A DNA stretch of 64,000 bases, from the NCBI GenBank assembly GCA_037951105.1, contig JBAMJV010008456.1:1-64000 (forward strand), written 5' to 3'. The notes beneath the pieces are model-generated. The model ran no database searches. It was not told the DNA's origin and was given only the letters and a program-made list of their open reading frames with translations. The DNA is from Echinarachnius parma (lineage: Eukaryota > Echinodermata > Echinoidea > Clypeasteroida > Echinarachniidae). Shown here piece after piece: positions 20,553-33,180 of the stretch (positions within the stretch are counted from its first letter, which is position 1; every line of letters starts with the position of its first letter). Position numbers and translations under genes: made by a program.

Positions 20553-23098
20553 CATTCCAAATTATGTAATTTGAACAGCATGACAATGCAGATTACTATT
20601 TACATTGAATGGACACAGAATATAGATATACATGCACAATGCATAGTTTTAGAGTAAATTTGATCGTATACTTTTAAAGCCAAATGACAGTATTCGGAAA
20701 CGCCCCACACAAAAAAAATGAAATGCATGCTGTTATCTATGATCATATGAAAGCTTATATTTTTTTACTAATATGGGTTTATACAAATTTGGCCACGAAA
20801 TTGCCGGTCAATTGATTTATTTGCAATTTAGAAAAAAAATCTATGGTAAAAGATTGATATTGTGGAGGGTTGTAATTTGAAATGTTAATTCGCACATTGT
20901 ATGCAAAGCACACCCAAAACCTGTCGCGCTTGGCTAGCCAATCGGCTAGCTACAAGGCCAAATCCAGGGAGGCCCAGGCCCCCCCCAACTCAAAATGGAA
21001 GTTGGCCAAATTTTCAATGAAGAGAACGTCTGATTTCTATGTTAATTCGACTGGCTGCCATGGTAATATTAGCGTAAATTCATTCATAATAATGCGCGGG
21101 CGCGAACTTCACAATTATCACGCACAAATTTATGGTATGCCTCTGTTATGACGTCACAATGAAAAACAATTTTTTTCTCCTAGTAGGGAAATCCCCTGTT
21201 TCTTGACTGTGCGCAATTAACCATAGAAGTATGAATGAACAAACCAACCCGTTAAATGAAATCGCGTAACTGTTAGTACTGCGCGTAACTAAAATAATAG
21301 AGATGAATTAAAATACTTAGCGTCTTTGGTATTAATGAAGCGCAATTTTGCTGAGAAGTGCGTGTTTAAATGCCATGGCAACTGCAACACAAATGAGTGC
21401 GCAATGCGTAATTACTTTAGCTTTTTGCGTAATGTGTTATTTTATCCAATGAATCCACGTATGGTAATTTGTTCAAATGAACAAACTCTGACGTACTACC
21501 TCATTTGCATGAAATTCCGAACGTATTTTCAAAAACTCGCTGCTGAAGGCGTGGCCTATCTCTGTGGTTAAAACGCTATACGCTTATTCAGTTGGGCTTC
21601 TAGTATTTATATTGTATTTCTGTGGGGAGGCCTGTGCGGAACAAATTATGAACCGTTTGCTCAAGATCTATTCGGGGGGGGGGGGGGGGGGGCACATGGA
21701 ATTGTTTGTATAGTTCCACATTTTACAATGTTATGTTTCATATTTTACTACATAAACATTCTGTAATACTATTTTAACACCGATGATCAATTTGTTTGGC
21801 CAATAGAGGGGATTTCTGTAATTTACCCAATACTGCTCCATGGCTTTAACAGTAGGTTCACAGTATAATGAGTGAATGAATGTATGATTAACTGTCTGAA
21901 AAACAGTCAATGGCTATGTAACGGTTCCTTGGTGAAATACAATTAAAATACAAAATATTACCCAATGTTCAAAGACAACAAGAAAAACGATCATAGAAGA
22001 AATGTTTACACACATCTTGGTAAAAAGAAACTTTTAGAAATCACAGTTATTGCTTGTGGGGTGTAGGAACCTTGTGTGCATGGATAAATAAATACTAATA
22101 ATAAATACCATGCATTTAGTTCAGGCAAGAAATTATGGAATATAACATGTTATATCCTACATGAATAAAATCCTGTTCAGTGATTGGTCTACATAGCGTC
22201 ATGTGACCAAACATATTAATGCCCATGGAGAAAAATGTGCTATGCGTGACGTCATTCATTTCCTGTCACCTCGGAATCCATAATTTCAACTAGAGGCTCT
22301 CAGTGCATGGTATATTTGTTTACTATACTATTTACAGCATTGAACATTTGTTATAACTATAAAATGCACAGAGTATTATTTACATTTATGCATACACATT
22401 AAACAGTTATTGCAATACATATAATCATGCGCATTAAACAGTATGCGAATACAGATTACCATGATCATTGAAAGATAGAAGATGAGTGTACTGCGTGACC
22501 CCCCAGAAACAGTCCCCCAAAAGTTGAATTACTTTCTAAAAACTATTCTTTGTCCAAATGTGATGAAGATATAGCCCAGTTCATGCACATTATATGTGGA
22601 AGTTTTAGTTGCAATGCGGCTCCTGGTTTATAGTCAGTGTTTATTGAAAAATAAGACATAAATGGTGGTTCTAGAAGTGAACCTGTATTCAAAAGATGTT
22701 AGAGTAGTTCATGTTCAAACTTGTCAAATAGTGTATATCCACCATTCATGTTTTTAAGTACCTAATTATTTAAGCGCATTTGAACATTCTATATGGAAAA
22801 TGCACTAGAAATGCATTATTATCACAATCATAGATTTATGACAACTTGTTTCCAATAGTGCCACATGAAACGTCATCTGAACGCATCTGAGGGGGCACTG
22901 GTCAACAAATGCAGGTTATATACAATTCTAGTTGAATCTGCTGCTATGTCAGTGGATTTGTAAGCCCACTTTTGTTAATGCCAATCAAATGACATTTCAT
23001 GCAGTGCCATTGGAAAATGTTGCAGCTTCCAGTGTTCAGTCCAAAAAGATGATGGCGGTTTAAAAAACATTGCTTTCTTTAGTGATGCCCAAAAGGAA
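20553..23098. other. Gene-free stretch with duplicated anchor
   Basis: No exon supported. Contains degenerate minisatellite units (20560-20645, 22380-22470), a G run at 21676-21692, and at 22960-23045 a block homologous to 61215-61300 in unit 3 (CTTTTGTTAATGCCAAT versus CTTTTGTTAGTGCAAGG, then TGTTTCATG- and TGGAAAA-type matches). Confidence 0.4.
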
Positions 23099-23501
23099 AT
23101 ATGTGACTTTACACCAGAAAATGACCAATAAGTCTGGAAAACTGATTGTGCTGATTTTCATATAACATTAAAATCAAGGTCATTACCATTCAATTGGTAT
23201 ATAATGAATGCGAAAGATTTGGAATATGGCTGAAGCATTTTTTAAATAAGGGAGAAATGGACCGCTTAAACAATCATTGTCCATTCAAGCGCTGTAATAA
23301 GATCACATTTATTAGATAAATCATAATATTGAAACATGATTTCCTTCGCTAAAAATTTCACAGAAGGTAGATCAAGATATGCTTATTCAGGAAATACCAA
23401 ATCCTAAATCTCATATTTTTAACAACATGTTACTATTTTAGCTATAAAAGAGAAACTACCACAGCCACATAACGGTCGTTTTGTGGTGTAAGGTCACATA
23501 T
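23099..23501. mobile_element. MITE, ATATGTGACC family, copy 2
   Basis: Nearly full match to 12344-12782 with one internal deletion. Ends ATATGTGACTTTACACC and TGTAAGGTCACATAT. It ends 45 bp past the stop codon of gene A, so it may provide part of that gene's 3' flank. Confidence 0.8.
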
Positions 23502-23546
23502 GTACAAATAATATATAATAGGAATCATGCAATATAGTCCTGCCTA

Positions 23547-24731
23547 CTATTTCTTGCTCTTGGAGAAGAAGCGATTTTTGCCTTTAGAGCTTTGTGCTCT
23601 TTGCTGGGGGCAATTAAGTCCACTCCTAGTCTCATTCACAGGGGGATCAGGGGGATCAACATTTGTGTTTTGAGGAGTGGAATTTTCTCCTGACCGTTCC
23701 CCTGCCAAAGACGGGTGACGGGTTTTACATAATATGATGACAAACGTAACAATTATGATGGCTGTCAGGAGAAGTATGATGACTTTAAGGTAAAAAATGT
23801 CTTTCTCCAAGAGTGATATCTTATTCTTGTCAACCATGCATTCGTCTTGAGTGTCAGGAATGCTTTGCATAAACATGCGGAATGGGAACATAACTACATA
23901 CTCAAGGACACTGTAAGCCATGTTCATGAACAAAATGACTAGTAACAACAGGAGAGTAAACTTCATAGGCAACACATATCCTTTTGGTGGAAAGTTATTA
24001 ACACTTTCTTTGAATGAATCCCATGAAGTAAACACATCATTCACGCTTGCAAATGCCCTATTGGCACTACTGGACAATGAAAAAGGACCGTGAAAATTAG
24101 GAATGCTATTCCATGCAGAGTCAGCCATGTTGCCTATTCCTCCCATCACCCAGCCAAAGACTCCTTGCTGCAATTTCAAAATGAGATGACAGTGGAATGA
24201 TCATATTGATCCACGAGTAACCACTTTTGGATACAGATCAATAAGGACAAATACATTTAAATAATTTCTGAACAATTCTATTATAATAAAACAAATACTT
24301 ATGTGTTGATAGTAACTTTATATTGTTTCAACCATAGATTGCTAGATTATGATTATTGAAAGGGGTTTTCAGGGATGACCAACCAGCACAAGGGCCTTCT
24401 AGCTCAGTTTGTCAGTTTAGCTCAGTTTAGCAATCATGGGAGGTCTGGGGTTTGAACTTCAGGGAAACCAAAATTTATTTTATAATTGTTCTGTTCAGTG
24501 TTAAAATTAGTCTGTCACGTGCTAAACAAATGTGTGTCTTTTTAAAATTAAATGACCGGATGGTTATTAAAAGGTTATGCTAATATTACATCAATTGTTT
24601 GTTTTGACTGGAAAAAGTCTTAACCGTATTGTTATTTGGTTTGCTCAGAATTACTTTATTACAAGAATAAGGTAAAAGAAGGCTGTATATATGCATTATC
24701 ATACCCCGGTCTGGTTGGTTCCAGTAGCCAT
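23547..24731 (-). CDS. Gene A: two-exon, two-transmembrane protein
   Basis: No family recognised. Coding exons 24705-24731 (ATG; MATGTNQTG) and 23547-24167 join in phase 0 across GT-AG signals and give 215 aa; an upstream TTG-initiated reading is intronic. The protein has a Gly-rich start (QGVFGWVMGGIGNMADSAWN), a Ser/Asn stretch, a first membrane segment at about residues 78-103, an acidic loop with two conserved-looking turns, a second membrane segment at about 134-156, then a Pro/Asn/Ser-rich tail ending in a basic cluster GKNRFFSKSKK. That suggests a hairpin membrane protein with cytosolic termini. A non-coding first exon at 26320 resembles those of GTPases G1 and G2, which hints at shared control. 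Confidence 0.65.
24360..24480 (+). mobile_element. tRNA-derived SINE head
   Basis: A box A-like TCTAGCTCAGTTTG and a box B-like GGGGTTTGAACTTC at tRNA spacing, with an internal duplicated TTTAGCTCAG. A related head is at 58300-58375. It is not an intact tRNA gene. Confidence 0.5.
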
Positions 24732-26319
24732 GCTCCCTATTACAAGGATCACTGGATCAGCTGATCTTCAATTTTGCCAACTTACAACTTGGTGGTTTCT
24801 GTGTTATTATACAAATAAAAGACAGTAACAAATTAAAACAAATGACACTTTCATTTCATTCTGTGCAGCCCGCATCAAAATTTGTTGCAGTCATCCTTAT
24901 TCCTTGGTCTGCCTGCCCACCTATTTTCCGTTTTCATTCTCAAGAATAACTTTCAGAAACCTTCAGAAAGAGCTACATGTAACTAACCCATTCGGGACTG
25001 GTCCCGAAAATACTCTGGCCAGGGTCCATGTAGCAAAATCAATCAGTGCTGAATGGATTAAAGTTTGGTAATGAGGTGTAATTTTGTATGCCTCATCAAT
25101 GCAAATAATTTCAGTTCAAATCATATTGTTAGAACCATTTAAGACTTGACCTGGTGTTATTGAAAGAATACTAGTTTTAAAATCAGGTCAAGGGTTGTAA
25201 TGTAGTAGGATATCGATATGACCATAGACATACTAACATGGACAATCATCGACTTTTAACACATTCATTCACCTGTTGAATACAAAGATATCACAATGGA
25301 ACCAATGCTTGCTAAATCCCATTGATCATATCATCGTCACCGCCGTGAATAGTGATGACAGTCAAGTTTTAAAAACAATTTTGATAAAACTTGCATTTTC
25401 CGAATAACTAGAACAAGCCGTGTCTTTGAATAGACTTTTTATGAAAGAAAATGCTTTAATGATCATTTTGTATAAATGTTCCCAAACATCTTTAATACAA
25501 GAAATATGATCACATTTCTAAATATTCACTACCCGTCAAAAACTTAATTTTCAAGGTTTCCGCACATTTCTCCAGGAAAATATTGACATGTATATAAAGA
25601 TCGACTACGCTTCTTCCTGGTGAATCGGATGCTGTAAGTGTGCGGGAGATTGCGAAGTCACAATTTTATATTCCTTTTTATCAACAAATGTAACATTTAT
25701 GATGTGCTGATCCCGAGACCAGTAACCTATAGCACTCATTACTCGACAAGACATGCATCAGCGTAAAACACTCGATAAGGAGGAATTTCTCAGGCATGCC
25801 TTAATAGTGAGCTCATTAAATGAAAATAATTGTCCTTGCACCTAATATGAGACAATAGCATTGGAAATAACTCCTGGCAATGAATGCAGCGGTGACCATG
25901 ATTGGGTCAAAGAGACAATATTCGTACATTGTCTATCTCTAGTACGTCTATGATATGACACATGCTATTAGACTTATCAACATTTTTGTTGACTACATGT
26001 ACTGTTTATAGACAACCAAACAGACAGTGTTTTTCAAAAATGAGATTCAGGTTAAAAATTTACATGATTACATGATCTCAAGATAGACAAACCGCAAAAT
26101 TATGTAATTGTTCACATATTCGATTACATGGTTATTATACGTTAGTTCAGGCGATCCAACTAAAAAAGACCTGTTGCTTGATTTTGTTTTGCATGATTAC
26201 ACAATGTGGTTGTCAGTTCAGTGTTGCTAATAAGCCACCATCACAGAGACTACGATTGCTTTCATACTGCAGCTACGTTTTTATGACTAAAGTAGCATTT
26301 ACCCAATTCATACCCTTAC

Positions 26320-26470
26320 CTTATATTTTGGTAGAACCACTCTTGCAGAAAACAAATTTAATCTCCTCGTTGACAAAAGCTTTGAACTAGTTGTGGTAGG
26401 TACATGCTTTTTGACCGATCAGGAACTTCTCACATTACGCCATAGATGGAATTTTTTGCTGAACGCTGCT
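26320..26470 (-). promoter_or_regulatory. Unit 1 non-coding first exon and promoter
   Basis: A donor GTAAGG follows base 26320. The exon sequence GTTCAAAGCTTTTGTCAACG, then AGGAG, and the flank match those at 38746 and 62357. The transcription start is not visible. Because the three sites share sequence, the three genes probably share promoter elements. Joining to gene A's ATG exon (24705-24736) is inferred. Confidence 0.5.
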
Positions 26471-27604
26471 GCACATGCGCAATGCAGAGGTAATTAAAAC
26501 AAGAGCGTAATACAATTTATAAATGTGGCACATGCACCGAACCAGAGGGGGCGCAATGTGTTGGGGGAAAAGCTAGAAGACGACTTTATTCACCCCAAAA
26601 TACAAATGGTGTTATGTATTTAATTAATTTTCATATATTTAATCAGGGAGTGGGATTGGGAGGGGCAGGGGTGTGAAGACAATAATCTCAATATGTGGGA
26701 AGGAGTGGAGGGGGGGGGGGGGGGGGAGAAACCCCCCTACCCCCTTATCTACACTATTGATCACTAATGGAAGAACATTATATAGACCTGGATGTTCCAC
26801 ACGCAATTGTTAACATTTTGTGCCACCCTCTGAACGTCACATTTATTTTCCTGCATGTAAAGCTTGTAACTCACAACAATGCAAGCTCGGCACGTTATGA
26901 GATAACCCTTTCTATCCTTGGTTCTTTGTTTGCACTCATTCACCTATTGGAACAATACGGCTGAACAGCACGATTGCATTGTTCATTTTTGTTAGATCGT
27001 GAGTACTAGGAGTTTATTAACCCCTTGGCTCTGGGAACCGGGTGTGTTGAGTACAAAGTCTATGGAGATTTCAGAATCTCGAAAGGAACGGGTAAAGTTT
27101 GTCTGTATCTCTGTATTCAATTCAATGGCGTGCACTTGCTGTATGTATCTGCATAACTGAACCATTGTGTCGAAGTAAAGTGAAATTGGCATTGTGCAGC
27201 TTTTGTCGGCAGTGGGTATATGGGGTTTATTATTAAAAAGTACTCTATAGAGTGTTTGAATAGAAAAGAGAATGGGGTTCGATTGATCAATGAAAAATAC
27301 ATGTAAAATCATACAACATATTTTTTATTGTTGCATATTCTTGCCATAAAACAATTCTAATTATGTTTCTGTATTATAACTATCATGTCTTAATCTTCCT
27401 CTCTCTGCTATTGCCTTTCTCCATTCTCATATTCTTGTTTTTCCTTATTTCGCCCCTCACTTGATATTCTTAATTTTCATGTTTATTATGGTGTTTGATG
27501 ATGCATATAAATGCTTTTCAAATGTTGACATTCAGATGTTTTTATTATATGAATTGTAATATTGTGAACCCAAGACAATTTTCATTGAGTATCTAATAAC
27601 AACA
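26470..27604. repeat. Duplicated promoter-side block, unit 1
   Basis: Shares, in order, with 39040-39870 and 63050-63560: ACCAGAGG, ACAAATGGTGTT, GGGAGTGGGATTGGGAGGGG, a G run, CCCCCTACCCCCTTAT, ACATTATATAGACC and GTTAACA. 27000-27070 holds a decayed ACAAAGTCTATGGAGATTTC mini-repeat. Confidence 0.7.
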
Positions 27605-27890
27605 CCATGACCACCACCTGCACCATCACCAACATTATGTGCCATTACACCTACCACTGCCAGTTATACAACCACTACCACAACTACCACCATTATCAGA
27701 ACTACTACCACCACTGTCACCACAATAACCAATCCAACCAACATCAATACCACTACCATTACTACCACCATCATCACCTCCACTACCACCACCACCAACA
27801 CCACCACCACCACCACCACCACCACCACCAACACCAACACCAACACCATCGCAGCTACCACCCTTACCACCACCTCTGCCACCAGCAAAT
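27605..27890. repeat. (CCA/CAC)n microsatellite, unit 1
   Basis: Interrupted ACC trinucleotide tract, purest at 27786-27840, at the same relative place as 39975-40320 and 63770-64000. Confidence 0.9.
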
Positions 27891-28019
27891 GATTTATGGT
27901 AACATTTGGTCTATATAGCATGTTTGGATTTATACTATACAGTGCCTGAAACTTCCATTTCTCCAACATATCCCTAAACCCAATCCCTATCTGAAATCAT
28001 GATTTTCTAGTAGACTATA

Positions 28020-28695
28020 GACCAAGGGGCAAGTTACCATATAGGGAATCACCACCGTTACTAGCAACTATATGTCAGCTAAATCATAAACCATTGAGGA
28101 CTGGTCCTGAAAAATATGTGGGCAGGACAACCCAGCTTGTCATGAAGACAAAACAACTTGCTTGTAAATGTTCGTTGATTCATGATTTACAGATTTTAAT
28201 GTGACCTATGAGAATCACATGCCTATAGATCAGCTGTTTACTATCCCACCCTCTGAAGAGCCAACAAGTTTGTTACTCTTGACAAAAAAGGTACTATACC
28301 TAAATGGGATCGTGTATGGGAGAAAATACACTTTAAAGCCCCCTGCAGACAGAGCCGCGATCCGACTGTTTTCAATCAGGCCCGGTCGGTCGGATCCGAT
28401 TCATCGTGTTGAATTGGCACCAACTGACATCTGACTGTCTCTCGACTGGCAAAATGTGTGTCGCGAGGCACTGAAAACTGAGCCGACCGAATGAAAATCA
28501 GTCGGATCGGGTCGAGTCGGCTTTGTCTGCAGAGGGCTTTACACATTTCAACCAATCGCATGGCTAGAACATTCTTATGAGGGATATAAAACAAAATATT
28601 TGATGTTATTCAACCAATAGGAGAGCTGTGTTTCACCACATTATGATCTCATAACTTTTTAAATGGGCTATTAAAGTCCTTTGTTGGTTAATAAC
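28020..28695. repeat. Segmental duplication anchor (pairs with 42045-42545)
   Basis: GGAATCACCACC...TACTAGCAACT and, after a MITE, TTATTCAACCAATAGGAGAG, ATTATGATCTCATAA and GGGCTATTAAAGTCCTTTG recur in the same order at 42070-42530. Confidence 0.7.
28334..28541. mobile_element. 208-bp MITE, CTGCAGACAGAGCC ends
   Basis: Inverted ends TAAAGCCCCCTGCAGACAGA and TTTGTCTGCAGAGGGCTTTA, with repeated GTCGGATC motifs inside. It resembles hAT-type ends, but an 8-bp target duplication is not clear. Confidence 0.7.
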
Positions 28696-28699
28696 TTAA

Positions 28700-29062
28700 A
28701 GTGAGGCCTGTAAAGAGTCTAACTCCACGTAAATTACTTGGAGCTTCCTCGTTTCTCTTCTTCCGTGTTGTTTAGCTTATGGTAAGAGAAGTATAAAATA
28801 TGGTTAGATTTTTTCAAATGCCCCTTTAGTACAACGATATCTATCATTCACCTCAAAAGCGTTAACAAACGGTCATAAACCTCATAAACGTCCGTTGTAA
28901 AAGCTGACGCATATTTTTGCTTTTTTAACCAGGAAAGCAGTGTTATTTTTCAATGAAACTTTCACACATCAAAATTCGGACATATCTTACAATGATTTTG
29001 GTAATGGATTGAAATAAAAAAATGTCATTTTGGGCAATATCTGACACTTTACAGGCCTCACT
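28700..29062. mobile_element. TTAA-flanked MITE, AGTGAGGCCTG family, copy 1
   Basis: Ends AGTGAGGCCTGTAAAG and CTTTACAGGCCTCACT, flanked by TTAA (28696-28699 and 29063-29066), the piggyBac target. 363 bp, non-coding. The paralogous site near 42535 lacks the insertion. Confidence 0.85.
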
Positions 29063-29144
29063 TTAAGCAATGATATTGACACAAATAGATGCAGGCATAC
29101 ACCCATGAAAACACTTACATATAAGCATGTATGCAGTATTTTGA

Positions 29145-29360
29145 TTACATTTATTTTGGTCATTGTCTACACAATTGTATACAACACATTCAAGCCCACA
29201 ATCAAAAATAAGAAGTAAGGTTTGAAATATTTATATTATTCAAAGTAAAAGACAAGACCCAGCTAGAAAGGATGTATAATTTTCATTTCCTCTGTATACG
29301 ACTTGTCTCGAATAATCAGAAACAATATGTCTAGGTCGCTAATTATATTACTTACGTTAA
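29145..29360. repeat. Segmental duplication anchor, low edge of unit 2
   Basis: Homologous to 18710-18955 in direct orientation (TGTATACAACACATTCAAGC, AAGGTTTGAAATAT, GTCTAGGTCGCTA). It defines the unit 1 to unit 2 junction. Confidence 0.7.
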
Positions 29361-29485
29361 AGGGGACCACCAGTTAAAGAAGAACACATAATTATATGTT
29401 TTGGTACCATTTTGTGATAGCAAGTAATTGCTACATTGAAAACTATTATACCATGATTGAGTAACCCCCCCAAAAGTGTAGTTAA

Positions 29486-30064
29486 AGGGATAGTTGAGTT
29501 CTGGTAAATGAGATAGTACAGTTTTGGTCAAACTTAATTTTAGTAAGCAAAACCTACACCATTACATTACAAACTAATAGTTATAACCCCACCATGCTCG
29601 AAAGGAATAAAACATCACAAACAACTAAGTAAAAAGCCTGTTATCATTCAAAAGGAGCCGTTAAAACTCAAGAGGGTGCTCTCTAAACACTCATCAGTTT
29701 CAATCATTTAAAATAATATTGTGCATGTGATGTTTTGTTGAAATAGTGATTAGATAGAGAGATAATCAACAACTATCTAAAAACCTAATTTGTAAATTTT
29801 TGTAAATTTTTGAAAAGAGGAACCATTTTTAAACAATTTTTATAACGGCTGGTTCAAAATTGTCGACTAATTGTGGGGCCCCACATTTATTACAAATGGT
29901 TTTGTTTGGGGAAGTTTCAGCCATTTCTGAACCGATTTTGATGAAATAAAGTTTATTCTGTCATTAAAATTGTATGCTCTTTCGAATTTGACACTCAGTT
30001 TTTCATTATCTCACAACATTTTCTTTTTGTGAAGCGCCCTCTATACCAAAACTCAACTATCCCT
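29486..30064 (+). mobile_element. TTAA-flanked MITE, AGGGATAGTTGAGTT family, copy 1
   Basis: 579 bp with ends AGGGATAGTTGAGTT and AACTCAACTATCCCT, flanked by TTAA at 29482-29485 and 30065-30068. Other copies, interrupted, lie at 53780-55069 and 58998-60044. Confidence 0.85.
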
Positions 30065-30159
30065 TTAACTTTGAAGCAATCTATATATACATTTATAAAC
30101 CAAACACAAAAAGTAATTACCCCCTATTACAACTGCTCATAATTTCAAAACCAAGAATC

Positions 30160-30330
30160 ATTTCAAGATTTCGTCTTGCCAAAATATCTCTATGATAGTT
30201 AAGAAAACAATGTGTAACAATACCCAGGCCATGCAGGCCTCCAATACCACCCATGGCATTTTGGTTTGGCTGAGAAAGTATTCCGTCCATGGATTCCTAG
30301 CTGCACTGACAACAAGTTGTTCCCTCTTGA
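30160..30330 (-). pseudogene. Possible relic of a gene A-like exon
   Basis: On the minus strand, a plausible acceptor ACTTTCTCAG is followed by a frame PNQNAMGGIGGLHGLGIV. It recalls NQTG/QGVFGWVMGGIGNMA of gene A at both nucleotide and residue level over about 40 bp. The frame ends soon after and has no membrane segment. It may be a decayed exon or chance. Confidence 0.2.
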
Positions 30331-30964
30331 TCAGGTTAATATCAATAATAGTTTCACTTCAAACAACACTATTACACTAATAGACCATGACAACACAAAG
30401 TAAATGCATTAGTTAGTATAAATGTATGTACAAAGTCTAATAAAACATATCCATCAACACATAATCATGAACCTCTACTCGGCATGAAGCCATTACAGTG
30501 TAATATACAAGTTAATTGATATAAAACATTGATGGCCATGTGTTTTGAACTGGGCCACTAAACGTTACATGTACATTTGTGCAAATTTCACAGTTGTTCT
30601 AGTTCAGGGAAGGATATTTGCCTTATTTTATGTCATATGCCTATAAAAGGATTTCAAAAATGCAGTTGAAAATGATAAGTCATATCTTTAGAAATAGTAA
30701 GCAATAATAAAACATTAACGATACATAAAATATAATTTTTATAAAAAAATGGACTAGAAAAAAAACTGTTCATATCCTAAGGAAAAATTATAGACGCAAT
30801 ACAAATTTAATTAGGATAAATATCATTTGACAGGTATTATGTTTAGTAGGGTACTTTTGTGCAATCATAATTTAGAGGAATATAACGGTTATTTATTTCC
30901 AGGAAATATTGATATAAATTTGATGAAATAGGGACAATTGCTTCATAATGCAATGTAATATTAA

Positions 30965-31450
30965 TGTGATCCAAGTAAAGTGTCTAACGCCACGAAAATT
31001 ACTTGGAGCTTCCTCAGTTCTCTTCTGCCGTGTTGTTTAGCTTTTGGTAAGAGAAGAATAAAATAGGGTTAGATTTTTTCAAATGTCCCTTCAGTATGAA
31101 GATAATTATTATTGAAAATCATCATTTCAAAACGTTAGCCAATGCTTTTGGTAAAACATACAATTACTGTAGTTGAACATGAGCTGAGCGCGCCCAAATT
31201 CTGTACCGTCTTTTTACACGGGTGTGGATATCGTCAAACGGACGATTATTACTGCAACAAATCTACGGCAGGCCATCAGTATTCGGTGATGAAATATGAA
31301 CTCATTATTCGTTTTTTTCACTAGGTAAAGAGTGGACGTTTTCTTTCAAACTTTCACAAATCTTCTAATTGTATTTTACAATGATATTGATATAGAATTG
31401 AAGTCTCAAATGTCATTTTGTGCAATATCTGACACTTTACATGGATCACT
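30965..31450. mobile_element. TTAA-flanked MITE, copy 2 of AGTGAGGCC family
   Basis: Ends TGTGATCCAAGTAAAGTGTC and GACACTTTACATGGATCACT, flanked by TTAA at 30961-30964 and 31451-31454. The interior matches 28700-29062 in its outer parts (ACTTGGAGCTTCCTC, CGTGTTGTTTAGCTT) but carries different central sequence. Confidence 0.8.
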
Positions 31451-31756
31451 TTAACCTATAACCTAAAATTGATAAATCACCTGTCAAAAACTATACAGGT
31501 ATGTCCTACCAAGTTTGTAGCCAATACTTTGATTGATAGTGAGCATAATGCAACAGGTTACTTTTACAACATGTTTGCATTGAATTGTACACAATAAACC
31601 AATTAATTCATGAATTGACCTTAAAACTTGTCCTAATGTCTCCAAAAAGCTCATCTCTGGTTATGACATCTTAACCCGTTCCCTACGAGTTTCTGAAATC
31701 CCCATAAACTTTCTTCACAACGCACCTGGTTCCCTTGGCCAAGGGGTTGATTCGAT

Positions 31757-32044
31757 TCATATACCAATTGATTGATATCTGGCAAATATTTCTTGAACTA
31801 TAAGAACTAGGGAAAAACAGCAGGAATGAGCCACTCCTAAATATTCAAGTTGCTCTGTAACCTTTGACCTTTGACATTTGACCTCATAACCCCAAATGTT
31901 CATCAAATCATCTTCTCTAGATGACTGCATAAAATCCTTGGTTGGACAGCCGATATCATCCCTGAGCCGCAGAAGGTTGTCCCAGGTACGTGGCGCATCA
32001 TCACGAAAGTCGTGACGAGTCCCGCCATGACGGAACCGTACCAA
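31757..32044 (-). other. Unassigned 95-codon open frame
   Basis: The frame MVRFRHGGTRHDFRDDAPRT onward is open and GC-richer than its surroundings, with a small inverted repeat CGTCACGACTTTCGTGATG at its start. No domain, splice partner or paralog was seen, so it is probably not a gene. Confidence 0.15.
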
Positions 32045-32547
32045 GAGAGAGAGAGATGTTGCCTCGATATACCAAGTTTTATGATATAATCTGACTTATG
32101 ATTTAGGAGATATTCATATTTTCATCAAATTTATGCTCCCCTCCTCTACCATCATTCATAAACGACTACTTCATGCTAGTTAGTTGGTAACTACTAAAAG
32201 GCAAATAAACACACAACATGTTTGATACTTGTGATTAGTTGTCAGTCGAATTCCCTTCAAACTGCTACCATAATATAGACCAGATATTTACAATATGGCT
32301 GTTGTTTTAAGTGTCATGCTCCCTGCACACATGTAACAATACCAACTATTTACTGTCCCAGTTAAAAACACAACCTGATACTAGTTTCACAAACGTCACA
32401 TAATATTGTACATTGCTTATAAGACCACACACAGAAACTTTAACTCATTCCCTTAGAGATTATAAAGTCCCTTTTATACACTTTTTACAGAGCCTGCCAT
32501 ATCACATAACTTTTTCGGTAAAAGTGAGAATTTTCAAGATAAAATGA

Positions 32548-33180
32548 ACTAGAGTATACAAAATTGTACCGTATCACCGTGACTATAATGTACAAAGTCT
32601 ATGGAAAGTCAAGTTGTCTTACTTTACTGGCAAAACTCTGTGAAGTTAGTGAACATTTTGAAAAGTGGCTATGTTGATTTGGTGTAGTAGAGACTCAATA
32701 ATAATAATTGGGTGTTATTTGTAAACAAAATCTATTATCAAGATAATTATGAACTAGAGTATACAAAATTGTACCGTAACACCGTGACCGTAATGTACAA
32801 AGTCTATGGAAAATCAAGTTGTCTTACTAAAAACTCAAAAAAATTTTACTTCAGGTAGTAGATCAAGCAACAATTTAGTATCTATGCATCAACCTACCAC
32901 CCCAACATGACATAAACTAGCTGGTCACTTTAGTAGGCAGTGATTCTCTATGCTCCCTGTACTATTGCAATGTAAGTCACGGTGTTACGGTGACTGTAAC
33001 ACCGTGACCGATATTCAACCATTTTAAATTAATTAATGAAATGTCCAATCATCATTTTAATACTTGTTTATGGTAGATATGTGTGGTCATGATTTGGGCA
33101 ATTAAAGTTTTTTTTTTGGTGTTTGTAATTTTCATACAATGCAAAAAATATCAGTTTTTACCGTAACACCGTGACAATAT
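32548..33180. repeat. GTAACACCGTGAC repeat cluster
   Basis: A block of about 75 bp starting ACTAGAGTATACAAAATTGT (32548) is repeated at 32753. GTAACACCGTGAC or its inverse TCACGGTGTTAC recurs at about 32570, 32776, 32979, 32994 and 33163. Probably a decayed foldback element. Confidence 0.6.

Noticed and set aside
24360-24480. Functional tRNA gene
   Set aside because: Boxes A and B are tRNA-like, but an acceptor stem and cloverleaf cannot be formed. The duplicated box A fits a SINE remnant.
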